A program made the translations under genes and the position numbers. DNA of 64,000 nt from Paracoccaceae bacterium (lineage in GTDB: Bacteria; Pseudomonadota; Alphaproteobacteria; Rhodobacterales; Rhodobacteraceae): NCBI GenBank assembly GCA_020628545.1, contig JAHDEX010000007.1, forward strand, positions 39,375 to 103,374, given 5' to 3'. The notes beneath the pieces are model-generated. The model did no database searches. It was not told the origin of the DNA and was given only the letters and a program-made list of their open reading frames with translations. Positions 36,857 to 45,593 of the stretch are shown one piece after another; positions within the stretch are counted from its first letter, which is position 1; every line of letters begins with the position of its first letter.

Positions 36857-38310
36857 TGTGTCAGCCTCAGGCTTGTCACCTGCTCAGCAATGGCTTCGAA
36901 CACAGAGTTCAGGTCATCGCCGTTGGTGTTAAAGAAGTGGTTAATCGTTGTCGCACATTCTGACATCACGCGGGCACCGTCTTCTGGCGCTTCGAACGCA
37001 ACGGCAAACACCTGGACGTTCTTTTCGCGTGCTGCGTCACAGCTGTCAGCAAGAAGTTGGTTACCCTTTGCGTTGTTGTAACGCACTTCTTTGAAGTCCC
37101 ACTGGCTGTGGTAGCTGCTGTGGACGTTGTTGCTGTACCAGTACCGGAATGGATTGTTCGCCCAGTGGTGCGCATCGTTTGCGTCCTGGTAGAACTCATC
37201 CTTGATGTAGGTTGCGTCCGTGTTCTGACCGTCTGTCATCACAACAATCACTTTCGTGGTGTCGTACTGCGCATCTTCAGAGCTGAAGTTTGCGGGGCGG
37301 CCTGCAAAAGCTGGATCCAGATCAGGCGCAACCAGTGGGCGTGTTGATGGATCCAGCAGCGCGAGGCCCCACTTCATGCCGAGGAAGATCGACGTTTGCG
37401 TGGTTGGTTCCATCTGGCTGATTTGATTCAGCAGGTGAGCACGGTCCTGTGTCACGGCAGAGATCTGCTCGAAGGAGCGAGGTGCACACATTGGATCGTT
37501 CAATGTGCTACCGGATGACCAGTGGTCCATAAACTGACCCTGCTGATACGTCTTGGACATATCGATGCCCGGCTCAGCGAAGTCACCGTCTTCAAACTCA
37601 ACGCAGTATGCATAGTCATGCAACTGGTTTGTGTTCATCCGGCTGAAGATGTTTGGGCCGACATTCACGTGCTGTGCGTAAGGAACCAGCGAGATCGACA
37701 CGCGATCTGCGTTGCTGTCTTGCAGAGCGGTGTTCACGAAGGTTGTGGCCGCTTCTTGCAGCGCTTCCATCTTCGTTAGGCCAGTCGCGTTACCATCGGC
37801 GTCATAAGTTGGGTGACGCATGGAGCCGGAGATGTCGAGAACCAGAGAGATTTCGACGTTACCAACACCTTGTGTCGCAACTGAGCGGGCGCCTGCGTCC
37901 AAGCTCTCGATGCCGGCGAGCTTCAAGAAGAAGGTGTTCATCGGGCGAGTCACATTGACCTCAACCGTGCGGTTGTTGATCGTCTCGGTAACGATGGCAT
38001 CGCCGTCGAGATACTGATCAAGGTTTGCCTTTTCGAAGAAATCACGAACTTTGCCGACACCTTCGCCTGGGTTTGTGAACTCCAGGTTCGCCGCAGCCAG
38101 TGCCGCGCGGTCAGCCGTGTCTTGCAGCAAGGCACGTTCGCTTTCAAATCGCATGAAGTCGACGGACATCCCGCCGAGTACAAGCATCAGTGGAACGAGA
38201 AACACACCCATAGTGGTGAGGTTTCCGTCCTCGTTTTTCCGGAACTCGTCCATCGGTTCTTGCCGATTGGCGAGGAACCTGCGGAACTCGCAAGTCAATC
38301 TATGGCGCAT
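36853..38310 (-). CDS. TadG-like protein with von Willebrand factor A domain
   Basis: A 485-residue protein. The N-terminus (FRKNEDGNLTTMGVFLVPLMLVLGG, read in two parts) is a TadG-type membrane anchor; the rest is a vWA domain with the MIDAS motif LDISGSMR, and later VVMTDGQN as second MIDAS element. vWA TadG proteins are found in Alphaproteobacteria near Tad pili and may bind surfaces or matrix. ATG 38310 follows AGGGAAGA; the track start at 38508 adds 66 residues over the promoter region. First gene of the three-gene unit. Confidence 0.82.
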   Translation of the reverse strand: MRHRLTCEFRRFLANRQEPMDEFRKNEDGNLTTMGVFLVPLMLVLGGMSVDFMRFESERALLQDTADRAALAAANLEFTNPGEGVGKVRDFFEKANLDQYLDGDAIVTETINNRTVEVNVTRPMNTFFLKLAGIESLDAGARSVATQGVGNVEISLVLDISGSMRHPTYDADGNATGLTKMEALQEAATTFVNTALQDSNADRVSISLVPYAQHVNVGPNIFSRMNTNQLHDYAYCVEFEDGDFAEPGIDMSKTYQQGQFMDHWSSGSTLNDPMCAPRSFEQISAVTQDRAHLLNQISQMEPTTQTSIFLGMKWGLALLDPSTRPLVAPDLDPAFAGRPANFSSEDAQYDTTKVIVVMTDGQNTDATYIKDEFYQDANDAHHWANNPFRYWYSNNVHSSYHSQWDFKEVRYNNAKGNQLLADSCDAAREKNVQVFAVAFEAPEDGARVMSECATTINHFFNTNGDDLNSVFEAIAEQVTSLRLTQ

Positions 38311-38696
38311 AATCGTCTTCCCTGGTTTACGCACGTAACCTGCAGCAACCCCCCGGCCGCACACCTGTGCAAATACAATCGGCTCCCGTTTTACCCGCCG
38401 ACTTTTGTTTGAAATGTGGCGAACATCGCAAAAACCGTGCACAAATCGCTCGGATTGCAGCTTGATTTTTCTAAAAATGAATAAAAACAAAACGTTAACG
38501 TGTGCCACAAGTGTGTCATAAATGCTGAAAGTGTCCTTGTCGGCGGATATCCACTTTTCGGGCTTGGAAACGGTCTTTCGGGGCTTGGCGGATTGTTCAC
38601 GCAGGTGCAGGAATCTCGACTTCGGATGAGAGAATCACCGCCGATGAGTCACATGCGGATTGGCTCGACTCTGCCGGTCACAGACACGATAATGCC
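38311..38696. other. Divergent intergenic region between tad-like unit and dnaG
   Basis: A 386-base gap. The tad-proximal half is AT-rich with a palindrome ACGTTAACGT (38492-38501). The dnaG-proximal part contains four GANTC sites, described separately. I see no open reading frame with a ribosome site; the track ORFs here (38122-38412, 38500-38700) lack family features. Confidence 0.55.
38611..38671. promoter_or_regulatory. Cluster of four GANTC (CcrM) methylation sites upstream of dnaG
   Basis: GAATC at 38611, GAATC at 38632, GAGTC at 38646 and GACTC at 38667 lie within 61 bases, ending 25 bases before the dnaG ATG. GANTC is the sequence methylated by the cell-cycle enzyme CcrM in Alphaproteobacteria. 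The flanks differ between sites, so the shared feature is GANTC itself. Regulation by methylation is an inference. Confidence 0.5.
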
Positions 38697-40652
38697 ATGA
38701 TGAGTTTGCCACCGGGATTTTTGGATGAATTGCGCACGCGTCTGTCGCTCGGACAGGTCGTTGGACGCAAGGTGATGTGGGATCCGCGCAAATCGAACCA
38801 AGGGAAGGGCGACCTTTGGGCACCGTGTCCGTTCCATCAGGAGAAGACTGCAAGCTTCCATGTCGATGATCGTAAAGGGTTTTATTACTGCTTCGGCTGC
38901 CACGCCAAAGGCGACGCAATCAACTTTGTGATCGAAACCGAAAATGTGTCCTTTATAGAAGCCGTGAAAATTTTGGCGGATGAAGCGGGCATGCCGATGC
39001 CTGAACGCGATCCGCGCGCTCAGGAAAAAGCTGATCTGCGCAGCGAACTGACCGACGTGATGGAGCAGGCGGTGCAGTGGCACAAGCTTCAGCTGAAAAC
39101 CGCTGCCGCGGGGCCTGCGCGCGACTACTTGGAAACGCGCGGATTATCGCCGGACGCCATTGCGCGGTGGGAAATTGGCTTTGCCCCGGAACGCGGTGGT
39201 GTGATGGCGCAACTGACGGGAAAAGGTGTCGCGCAAGAGAAGGTGATTGCCGCCGGGCTCGCCGCCGAAAGTGATCGTGGCGGATCTCCCTATGACCGGT
39301 TTCGCAACCGGATCATGTTCCCGATCCGCGATGGGCGCGGCAAGGCGATAGGCTTTGGTGGGCGCGCGATGGATCCGAACCATCCCGCCAAATACTACAA
39401 TTCGCCTGAAACGCCGCTCTTCGATAAAGGGCGATCACTCTATAACCACGCGCCCGCGCGTGAGGCGGCAGGCAAAGGCCAGCCACTGATCGTCGCGGAA
39501 GGTTATATGGACGTGATCGCGCTGTCCGAGGCGGGGTTTCAGGCGACGGTTGCACCGCTGGGGACCGCGATTACAGAAGATCAGCTGCGGCTTTTGTGGC
39601 GGATCTCGCCCGAGCCGATCATCGCATTGGATGGCGATACGGCAGGACTGCGAGCGGCGATGCGGATGATCGATATTGCGCTGCCACTGCTTGAAGCCGG
39701 TCAATCACTGCGCTTTGCCCTGATGCCGGAGGGGCTGGACCCCGATGACCTGATCAAGCAGCAAGGCAGGCAGGCGATGCAGGGCCTCATCGATGCGGCC
39801 ATTCCGATGGTGCAATTGCTTTGGCAGCGGGAAACTGACGGGAAAGTTTTTGACAGCCCGGAACGGAAAGCGGCGTTGGACAAGGCGTTGCGCGACAAAA
39901 TCAAACTGATCAAAGATCCATCGATCCGTAGCCACTATGGTCAAGCGATCAAGGACATGCGGTGGGAGTTGTTCCGCGCCCGCAAACCTAACCCCGCGCA
40001 AACACAAAAGCGCCAAACACGCGGTGGCCCAGCAACGTGGCGGCAATCGAAGGCGCCGCTGGCCAGTAACAAGTCGTCCATGCTGGGGGCAGGGGCCGCG
40101 AAAACTGACCACATGCTCGAAAGTGCAATCCTCGCGACGTTGATTGCGACGCCAGCGGTTGTGGACGCGTTTGAAGTGCAGATCGATCAGATGGACTGTC
40201 AGGACCCCGATCATGCCGTGTTGCGCGATGCGGTCCTGCGGTTGTCGGGCGCACAAGATATTCGTGAGGCTTTGAATAAAAGTGTCGGAATCGCGCCACT
40301 TGAAAACCTCATGGCGCAACCTCATGTGAAAATCCATCCGGCGGTGCGCCGTGCCGGAGATCTCGAATTCGCGACAGCCTGCCTGACCACTGACTTCAAA
40401 CGCCTTTTTGCGCAACGAAGCTATGGCAAGGAACTGGACGAAGGCATGGACGAGTTGCAGGGCCAGGCTGACGAAAGCCTGACTTGGCGGCTCGCTCAGG
40501 CGGCGCGGATGATGGATACATCGGTGCGTGAGGCGCAGGATGAGACGACAGACTTTGAAAAAGCCGACAACGGCACCATGTTAAACAAAGAAGAGAAGTC
40601 AGCCTTTGATCAGCTTCTTGAGACGATCAAGGCAGGCAAGCCGACAAAGTAG
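38697..40652 (+). CDS. dnaG: DNA primase
   Basis: Synthesises RNA primers at the replication fork. The 651-residue protein has a CHC2 zinc ribbon (Cys44, His47, Cys65, Cys68 in APCPFHQEKTASF and YYCFGCHAKGD), the RNA-polymerase core with RFRNRIMFPIRD and GFGGRAM, the TOPRIM acidic motifs EGYMDVIAL and ALDGDTAGLRA, and a helicase-binding C-terminus. ATG 38697 is followed at once by a second ATG. It precedes rpoD by 163 bases, as in the macromolecular-synthesis operon, but rpsU is absent. Confidence 0.96.
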   Translation: MMSLPPGFLDELRTRLSLGQVVGRKVMWDPRKSNQGKGDLWAPCPFHQEKTASFHVDDRKGFYYCFGCHAKGDAINFVIETENVSFIEAVKILADEAGMPMPERDPRAQEKADLRSELTDVMEQAVQWHKLQLKTAAAGPARDYLETRGLSPDAIARWEIGFAPERGGVMAQLTGKGVAQEKVIAAGLAAESDRGGSPYDRFRNRIMFPIRDGRGKAIGFGGRAMDPNHPAKYYNSPETPLFDKGRSLYNHAPAREAAGKGQPLIVAEGYMDVIALSEAGFQATVAPLGTAITEDQLRLLWRISPEPIIALDGDTAGLRAAMRMIDIALPLLEAGQSLRFALMPEGLDPDDLIKQQGRQAMQGLIDAAIPMVQLLWQRETDGKVFDSPERKAALDKALRDKIKLIKDPSIRSHYGQAIKDMRWELFRARKPNPAQTQKRQTRGGPATWRQSKAPLASNKSSMLGAGAAKTDHMLESAILATLIATPAVVDAFEVQIDQMDCQDPDHAVLRDAVLRLSGAQDIREALNKSVGIAPLENLMAQPHVKIHPAVRRAGDLEFATACLTTDFKRLFAQRSYGKELDEGMDELQGQADESLTWRLAQAARMMDTSVREAQDETTDFEKADNGTMLNKEEKSAFDQLLETIKAGKPTK

Positions 40653-40718
40653 CAGTTTGGACAACAGTCCAGCGCACAGGAAGCAACAGAGACGTTTAAT
40701 CGCAGGTGATGTGCTTGC

Positions 40719-40768
40719 GAATCAGCTGATTCCCAAGTTGATTCGTTCAAAACCGAATCATGCGAATC
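40719..40768. promoter_or_regulatory. Cluster of five GANTC sites / GAATCA half-sites upstream of rpoD
   Basis: GAATC at 40719, GATTC at 40728, GATTC at 40740, GAATC at 40755 and GAATC at 40764 occupy 50 bases, ending 47 bases before the rpoD start. Each site belongs to the hexamer GAATCA or its complement TGATTC. They form a perfect palindrome GAATCAGCTGATTC (40719-40732) and an inverted repeat TGATTCG-N8-CGAATCA (40739-40760). Either CcrM methylation control or a dedicated operator could explain them. Confidence 0.55.
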
Positions 40769-40815
40769 ACCACTGAGGGCTGAACGCCCACGACCCCCGC
40801 GAAGGAGCGACGTGA

Positions 40816-42792
40816 ATGGCCGCCAAGGATACCAACGATCAGAAGGATCGCGATCAGGAGGACGGCACACTGGACATGAGCCAGGCCGCCGTCAAAAAGA
40901 TGATCGCCGATGCGCGCGAACGTGGATACATCACTTACGACCAACTGAACGCGGTACTGCCGCCTGATCAGGTCTCGTCTGACCAAATCGAAGACGTGAT
41001 GTCGATGTTGTCCGAGATGGGCATTCAGGTCACCGAAGACGAGGAAAGCGAAGAGGCCGAACAGGGCTCGCGCGAGGTTGCGACCGTTGCTGGCAACCGT
41101 GAAGTTGCCCTTGGTGGGGCAGAGCAGGAAAAGCTCGACCGCACGGATGACCCGGTCCGCATGTACTTGCGGGAGATGGGCAGCGTAGAACTGCTGTCCC
41201 GCGAAGGCGAGATTGCGATTGCGAAACGCATTGAGGCTGGCCGCAACACGATGATCCTCGGGCTGTGTGAAAGCCCGCTGACCTTCCAGGCGATTACGAT
41301 CTGGCGCGACGAACTTCTCAACGAAGACATTCTACTGCGCGACGTGATCGACCTTGAGACCACCTTCGGCAATCAGATGGGTGAAGACGGCGTGGAAGAG
41401 GTCGCTGTTGTGTCCCCCGGTGCGGGACCGGCCAAGTCTGAGGGTGAGCAGGCTGAAGAACTCGACGCTGACGGCAATCCGATTGTCAAAGACGACGATG
41501 ACGATGACGACGATCAGGCCAACATGTCGCTGGCCGCGATGGAAGCCGCGCTGAAGCCGCGCGTGCTTGAGACGCTTGAGATCATCGCACGCGACTTTGC
41601 CACGCTGTCTGACATGCAAGATGCGCGGATGTCGGCGACGCTGAACGAAGACAGCTCTTTCTCTTCCAAGGAAGAAGACAAGTATCAGGCACTGCGGGCC
41701 GAGATTGTGGAGTTGGTGAATTCACTTCACCTACATAACAACCGGATCGAAGCGCTGATCGACCAGCTTTATGGCATCAACCGCCGGATCATGCAGATAG
41801 ACAGCGCGATGGTGAAGCTGGCGGACCAGGCGCGGATCAACCGCCGTGAGTTTATCGATGCTTACCGTGGACGTGAATTGGACCCGAACTGGCTTGAAGA
41901 AATGAGCCAGAAGTCGGGTCGTGGCTGGCAGATGCTGATCGAACGCTCCACCGACAAGATCGAAGGTCTGCGCGGTGATATGGCGCAGGTTGGACAGTAT
42001 GTCGGCGTCGACATCCCCGAATTCCGCCGCATCGTACAGCAGGTGCAAAAAGGTGAGAAAGAAGCCCGGCAGGCCAAGAAAGAAATGGTCGAGGCGAACC
42101 TGCGCCTCGTGATTTCGATTGCGAAAAAGTACACGAACCGCGGCCTGCAATTCCTTGATCTTATTCAGGAAGGGAACATCGGCCTCATGAAGGCCGTGGA
42201 TAAATTCGAATACCGCCGCGGCTATAAATTCTCCACCTACGCGACATGGTGGATCCGTCAGGCGATCACCCGCTCCATTGCTGATCAGGCCCGCACGATC
42301 CGGATCCCGGTCCATATGATCGAAACGATCAACAAGCTGGTCCGCACTGGTCGCCAGATGCTGCACGAGATTGGCCGGGAGCCGACACCAGAGGAACTTG
42401 CAGAGAAACTGCAGATGCCTTTGGAAAAGGTCCGCAAGGTGATGAAGATCGCCAAGGAACCGATTTCGCTGGAGACGCCGATTGGCGACGAGGAGGACTC
42501 ACAGCTCGGCGATTTCATCGAGGACAAGAACGCGATCTTGCCTTTGGACAGCGCCATTCAGGAGAACCTGAAAGAGACGACGACCCGCGTGCTGGCATCG
42601 CTCACGCCGCGTGAGGAACGTGTCCTGCGGATGCGTTTCGGTATCGGCATGAACACCGACCACACGTTGGAAGAAGTGGGGCAGCAGTTCAGCGTGACGC
42701 GTGAGCGTATTCGTCAGATCGAAGCGAAAGCGCTGCGCAAGCTCAAGCACCCAAGCCGGTCGCGGAAGCTGCGATCGTTCCTGGATCAGTGA
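40816..42792 (+). CDS. rpoD: RNA polymerase primary sigma factor (sigma 70)
   Basis: Housekeeping sigma factor. The 658-residue protein has region 1.1 (about 15-75), region 1.2 ([11 protein letters not shown]), a long non-conserved region with an acidic run of aspartates (about 221-230), region 2 ([18 protein letters not shown]), region 3 and region 4.2 ([20 protein letters not shown]). ATG 40816 follows GAAGGAG. Its stop overlaps the next gene by four bases. Confidence 0.97.
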   Translation: MAAKDTNDQKDRDQEDGTLDMSQAAVKKMIADARERGYITYDQLNAVLPPDQVSSDQIEDVMSMLSEMGIQVTEDEESEEAEQGSREVATVAGNREVALGGAEQEKLDRTDDPVRMYLREMGSVELLSREGEIAIAKRIEAGRNTMILGLCESPLTFQAITIWRDELLNEDILLRDVIDLETTFGNQMGEDGVEEVAVVSPGAGPAKSEGEQAEELDADGNPIVKDDDDDDDDQANMSLAAMEAALKPRVLETLEIIARDFATLSDMQDARMSATLNEDSSFSSKEEDKYQALRAEIVELVNSLHLHNNRIEALIDQLYGINRRIMQIDSAMVKLADQARINRREFIDAYRGRELDPNWLEEMSQKSGRGWQMLIERSTDKIEGLRGDMAQVGQYVGVDIPEFRRIVQQVQKGEKEARQAKKEMVEANLRLVISIAKKYTNRGLQFLDLIQEGNIGLMKAVDKFEYRRGYKFSTYATWWIRQAITRSIADQARTIRIPVHMIETINKLVRTGRQMLHEIGREPTPEELAEKLQMPLEKVRKVMKIAKEPISLETPIGDEEDSQLGDFIEDKNAILPLDSAIQENLKETTTRVLASLTPREERVLRMRFGIGMNTDHTLEEVGQQFSVTRERIRQIEAKALRKLKHPSRSRKLRSFLDQ

Positions 42793-43256
42793 TAGGACGG
42801 GTCGCGGACCTGACCGCTGAAGTTCAGCAGGTTTTGGGCGACCGCGACCTAATCGTTTTTGACGGCGAGTGCGTTCTTTGCTCTGGCTTCTTCCGCTTCA
42901 TGCTGAAAAAGGACCGCAAAGAACGCTTTTCGTTTGCCCTGGCGCAATCTGAGCTGGGAGAGCAGATTTACGCCGCGCTTGGCCTGAACACCCGCGATTT
43001 TGAGACGAATGTTGTCATCGTAAACGGCTGCATCTACGGGCAATTGGGCGCGTTTGCCGCGGCAATGTCGGCTATTGGATTGCCGTGGCGAGCGTTGGGT
43101 GTCATTTCCGTTGTTCCCCACCGCATAGGCGATCCGATCTATCACCTGATTGCGCGTAATCGCTATCGGATCTTTGGTCGCTACGACACGTGTCTACTTC
43201 CGTCGCCGGAAACACGATCTCGCTTCATCGACACTGGATGGGCGGCGGCGGCGTGA
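42789..43256 (+). CDS. DCC-family thiol-disulfide oxidoreductase-like protein
   Basis: A 155-residue protein with the family motif [11 protein letters not shown] (DxxCxLC) near residue 25, followed by the thioredoxin-like fold and the late [21 protein letters not shown] that is typical of DUF393/DCC proteins. GTG 42789 overlaps the rpoD stop, so it may be translated by coupling. The two cysteines could act as a redox pair; no substrate is known. Confidence 0.88.
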   Translation: MIGRVADLTAEVQQVLGDRDLIVFDGECVLCSGFFRFMLKKDRKERFSFALAQSELGEQIYAALGLNTRDFETNVVIVNGCIYGQLGAFAAAMSAIGLPWRALGVISVVPHRIGDPIYHLIARNRYRIFGRYDTCLLPSPETRSRFIDTGWAAAA

Positions 43257-43786
43257 CAACCGCGCCGTTGGCAATTGTGCTCGCTGACAAAGCGAGCAGT
43301 TTGTCGCCGATGATCCGCGATCTGCATCTGGGGAATGCAACCCGGCGTTTTGCCGGACAGGTTACCGTGAAAGCCGGGGCAGGGTTGGCGCGTTTTGCAG
43401 CCAAGCTGGCCGGGTTCCCGCAACCGATGCAGGATGCACCATTCAGACTTGAGATTGCTGCCGATGACAGGGGAGAGCGCTGGACGCGTTGGTTTGGACC
43501 TTGCACCACGACATCCACCCTGCGCGCGACAGCTGATGGGCTGGAAGAACGATTCGGGCCAATCACCACCGTCTTGCAACCGGCGGTGAAGCAGGACGGA
43601 AGATTGTCTTTCACCACGGGCGCCGCGCGCTTTCTGATCGTCCCGCTGCCGCAATGGCTCGCCCCTCAAGGACGGGTCGCGATCTGGGAGCGGGAGGACC
43701 GCTACCACTTTGACATCACTGGCGACTTACCTGCCTTTGGTCGGGCCATTCGCTATGTGGGGTGGTTGGCGCCAGAGGCGGCTTGA
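43253..43786 (+). CDS. DUF4166-like protein
   Basis: A 177-residue protein read from GTG 43253, overlapping the DCC gene stop as GTGA; the track start at 43190 would add 21 residues over that gene. It begins with LSPMIRDLHLGNATRRFAGQV, has RWTRWFG and ends with AIWEREDRYHFDIT. These match DUF4166, often found fused to or near saccharopine-dehydrogenase-like or DCC proteins. Function unknown. Confidence 0.7.
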   Translation: MTTAPLAIVLADKASSLSPMIRDLHLGNATRRFAGQVTVKAGAGLARFAAKLAGFPQPMQDAPFRLEIAADDRGERWTRWFGPCTTTSTLRATADGLEERFGPITTVLQPAVKQDGRLSFTTGAARFLIVPLPQWLAPQGRVAIWEREDRYHFDITGDLPAFGRAIRYVGWLAPEAA

Positions 43787-43841
43787 ACCTAACGCGGTGC
43801 TGGGCCACTCTTGTATCAAGTACGCACAAACGGAGCATGTC

Positions 43842-44114
43842 ATGTCACTCCTCTCGCGCCTTTTTGGTGGCGGCAACACGCCAGAACCTCCGCAGGGCGA
43901 AGACTACGAAGGCTTCACGATCAAGCCAGAGCCGATGCCCGACGGTGGGAAGTTTCGCCTCGCGGCGCGGATTACGCGTGAAGTAAACGGCGAGTTGAAA
44001 GAACATTATCTGATCCGTGCGGATACGCTGGACAGTAAGCAGGCTGCCGACGAAGCCGCGATCGCCAAGGCCAAGCAGATGATCGACCAGATGGGTCTGC
44101 GCGTTTTCGACTGA
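43842..44114 (+). CDS. HlyU-family protein
   Basis: A 90-residue protein: MSLLSRLFGG, then DYEGFTIKPEPMPDGGKFRLAARI and HYLIRADTL. This is the alphaproteobacterial HlyU (PF10115) family, named after a Vibrio regulator but differing from the ArsR-type HlyU; its role here is unproven. ATG 43842 follows CGGAG; the track start at 43710 lies in the preceding gene. Confidence 0.82.
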   Translation: MSLLSRLFGGGNTPEPPQGEDYEGFTIKPEPMPDGGKFRLAARITREVNGELKEHYLIRADTLDSKQAADEAAIAKAKQMIDQMGLRVFD

Positions 44115-44122
44115 TCCCCAAG

Positions 44123-44533
44123 ATGCAACAGACAACCTTCGAAATCGCAACACGCGGACCGGGGCTCTATGAGTTCACGCGCGACGTTGCTGCCTGGGTC
44201 AGCGGGACGGGCCTTCTGACTCTGATGATCCAACACACATCCGCCAGCATCGTCATTCAGGAGAATGCGGATCCGGAGGTGCAAACCGACCTGCAGAACT
44301 ATTTCCACCGGCTGGTGCCACCCACGACGGACCCTTCGATGTCCTATCTGACCCATACCTACGAGGGGCCGGATGACATGCCGGCCCATATCAAAGCCGC
44401 AATGCTACCCACCCACTTGGCGATCCCCGTGACAGATGGACAGCTGCAGCTTGGGACCTGGCAGGGGATCTACGTCTTTGAACACCGTGATCGCCCTCAT
44501 CACCGCCGGGTCATCGCGCATCTTTCCAACTAG
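44123..44533 (+). CDS. YjbQ/UPF0047 family protein
   Basis: A 136-residue single-domain protein with QHTSASIVIQENADPEV and the late GTWQGIYVFEHRDRPHHRRV, the diagnostic segments of UPF0047 (YjbQ). Some members show weak thiamin-phosphate-synthase activity, but the physiological role is unclear. It starts eight bases after the HlyU-family stop, probably in one transcript. Confidence 0.92.
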   Translation: MQQTTFEIATRGPGLYEFTRDVAAWVSGTGLLTLMIQHTSASIVIQENADPEVQTDLQNYFHRLVPPTTDPSMSYLTHTYEGPDDMPAHIKAAMLPTHLAIPVTDGQLQLGTWQGIYVFEHRDRPHHRRVIAHLSN

Positions 44534-44935
44534 GAAATGTTACAATCGTTCACGGGGCGCGCCGCGCGCCTGAAGAGCGTGTGAGGTCAGGTTTCACGTA
44601 ATTGCCAGCGCGCCGGTTTCTCGGTCAGGTAGTGCGTGAAAGGACTCACCATGACCCGCTTGAACATCACATCCGCTTCGACACGTCTGACTTTGTCACT
44701 GGCGCCAGCATTGCGATGTGATGCGAACATGCACGACAAAGGCCAAGCGTATGCGATCCTCAGCAGTCTGTTTCCCGCACAGATGATGGCACCTTCCGCC
44801 GCGAAGCGCGTCGTCTGACACAGCGCTTTTGATACGCAATTTCCCCTGAAGTTCACTCTTTCTTAGAGGTCCGGCGCTTAGATGCAGGCACCGCGCGTAA
44901 GGCGCGATCGTCAACCGAATGGATGAAGTCTGCGC
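44534..44935. other. Intergenic region upstream of the chemotaxis operon
   Basis: A 402-base gap that should contain the promoter of the chemotaxis operon. I see a possible small ORF (listed separately), a GCGCGCCGCGCGC-type GC run near 44557, and no sure promoter motif. The reverse-strand ORF 44587-44856 overlaps the small ORF and lacks a ribosome site or family features. Confidence 0.4.
44651..44818 (+). CDS. Possible small protein (55 codons), uncertain
   Basis: ATG 44651 follows AAAGGACTCACC, a good ribosome site, and opens 55 codons ending at TGA 44816-44818. The product is mildly hydrophobic with no signal peptide or known motif. The ribosome site is the only argument for it; this could be chance. 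Confidence 0.25.
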   Translation: MTRLNITSASTRLTLSLAPALRCDANMHDKGQAYAILSSLFPAQMMAPSAAKRVV

Positions 44936-45229
44936 ATGTCTTCGGACCCAGAAACCTACAAACTCCCCGCTGACCCGCGCGCCAATGCCTGCGGCGCCTT
45001 TTTTGACGCGCTGAAGGCGCGACGTGGCACGCGAATTGTGGTGGATGCATCCGCAGTCGAACGGATCGATACGCTTGTTGCGCAAGTCTTAATGATTGGG
45101 AAGCGCACTTGGGCCGCCGATGATGTGCCATTCACGCTGCTCGACCCGTCAGAAACCGTCACAGCAGCGCTGAAAAGTCTTGGGCTGGCGGACGAACTGC
45201 TTTCAGAAGGGACCCTGCATGTCGATTAA
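44936..45229 (+). CDS. STAS-domain protein of the chemotaxis operon
   Basis: A 97-residue protein with RIVVDASAVERIDTLVAQVLMIG, the phosphorylatable-loop region of STAS (anti-sigma-antagonist) domains, and PSETVTAALKSLGLADEL. It is the first gene of the chemotaxis operon and overlaps cheY by 11 bases. Similar genes head che operons in Roseobacters; they may influence signalling, but no partner kinase or anti-sigma factor is visible here. Confidence 0.8.
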   Translation: MSSDPETYKLPADPRANACGAFFDALKARRGTRIVVDASAVERIDTLVAQVLMIGKRTWAADDVPFTLLDPSETVTAALKSLGLADELLSEGTLHVD

Positions 45230-45593
45230 AGTGTTGGCCATTGATGACTCTCGCACGATCCGGCACCTTTTATCTGTCACGCTGGGCGATGCCGGTTTCA
45301 ACGTCGAAACTGCTGACGATGGGGTTTTGGGGGTTGAGGCCTTTCAAGATGCCGATGCAGATGTCGTGATCACGGACATCAATATGCCGAACATGGATGG
45401 GTTTGGCGTGATCGAGTCGATCCGCGGCGGGCAGGTGAACAACCGCGTTCCCATTCTCGTCCTCACAACGGAAAGCGGGGATGATCTGAAAGCGCGTGCC
45501 CGGCAAGCAGGCGCGACCGGCTGGATCGTGAAGCCGTTCGACGATGTCTCACTCATTTCAGCGCTCAAGCGTGTGACGGGAGCCGCGGCATGA
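45219..45593 (+). CDS. cheY: Chemotaxis response regulator CheY (first copy)
   Basis: A 124-residue receiver domain. Acidic pocket DDS near the start (LAIDDSRTIRHL), phospho-acceptor in TDINMPNMDG, switch threonine in LVLTTES and lysine in WIVKPFDD are all present. ATG 45219 lies within the STAS gene. It overlaps cheA by four bases (ATGA). Probably the diffusible output acting on the flagellar motor. Confidence 0.93.
   Translation: MSIKVLAIDDSRTIRHLLSVTLGDAGFNVETADDGVLGVEAFQDADADVVITDINMPNMDGFGVIESIRGGQVNNRVPILVLTTESGDDLKARARQAGATGWIVKPFDDVSLISALKRVTGAAA

Noticed and set aside
44587-44856. 89-residue reverse-strand ORF before the chemotaxis operon
   Set aside because: GTG start without a convincing ribosome site and no signal or domain; conflicts with the equally weak plus-strand ORF.
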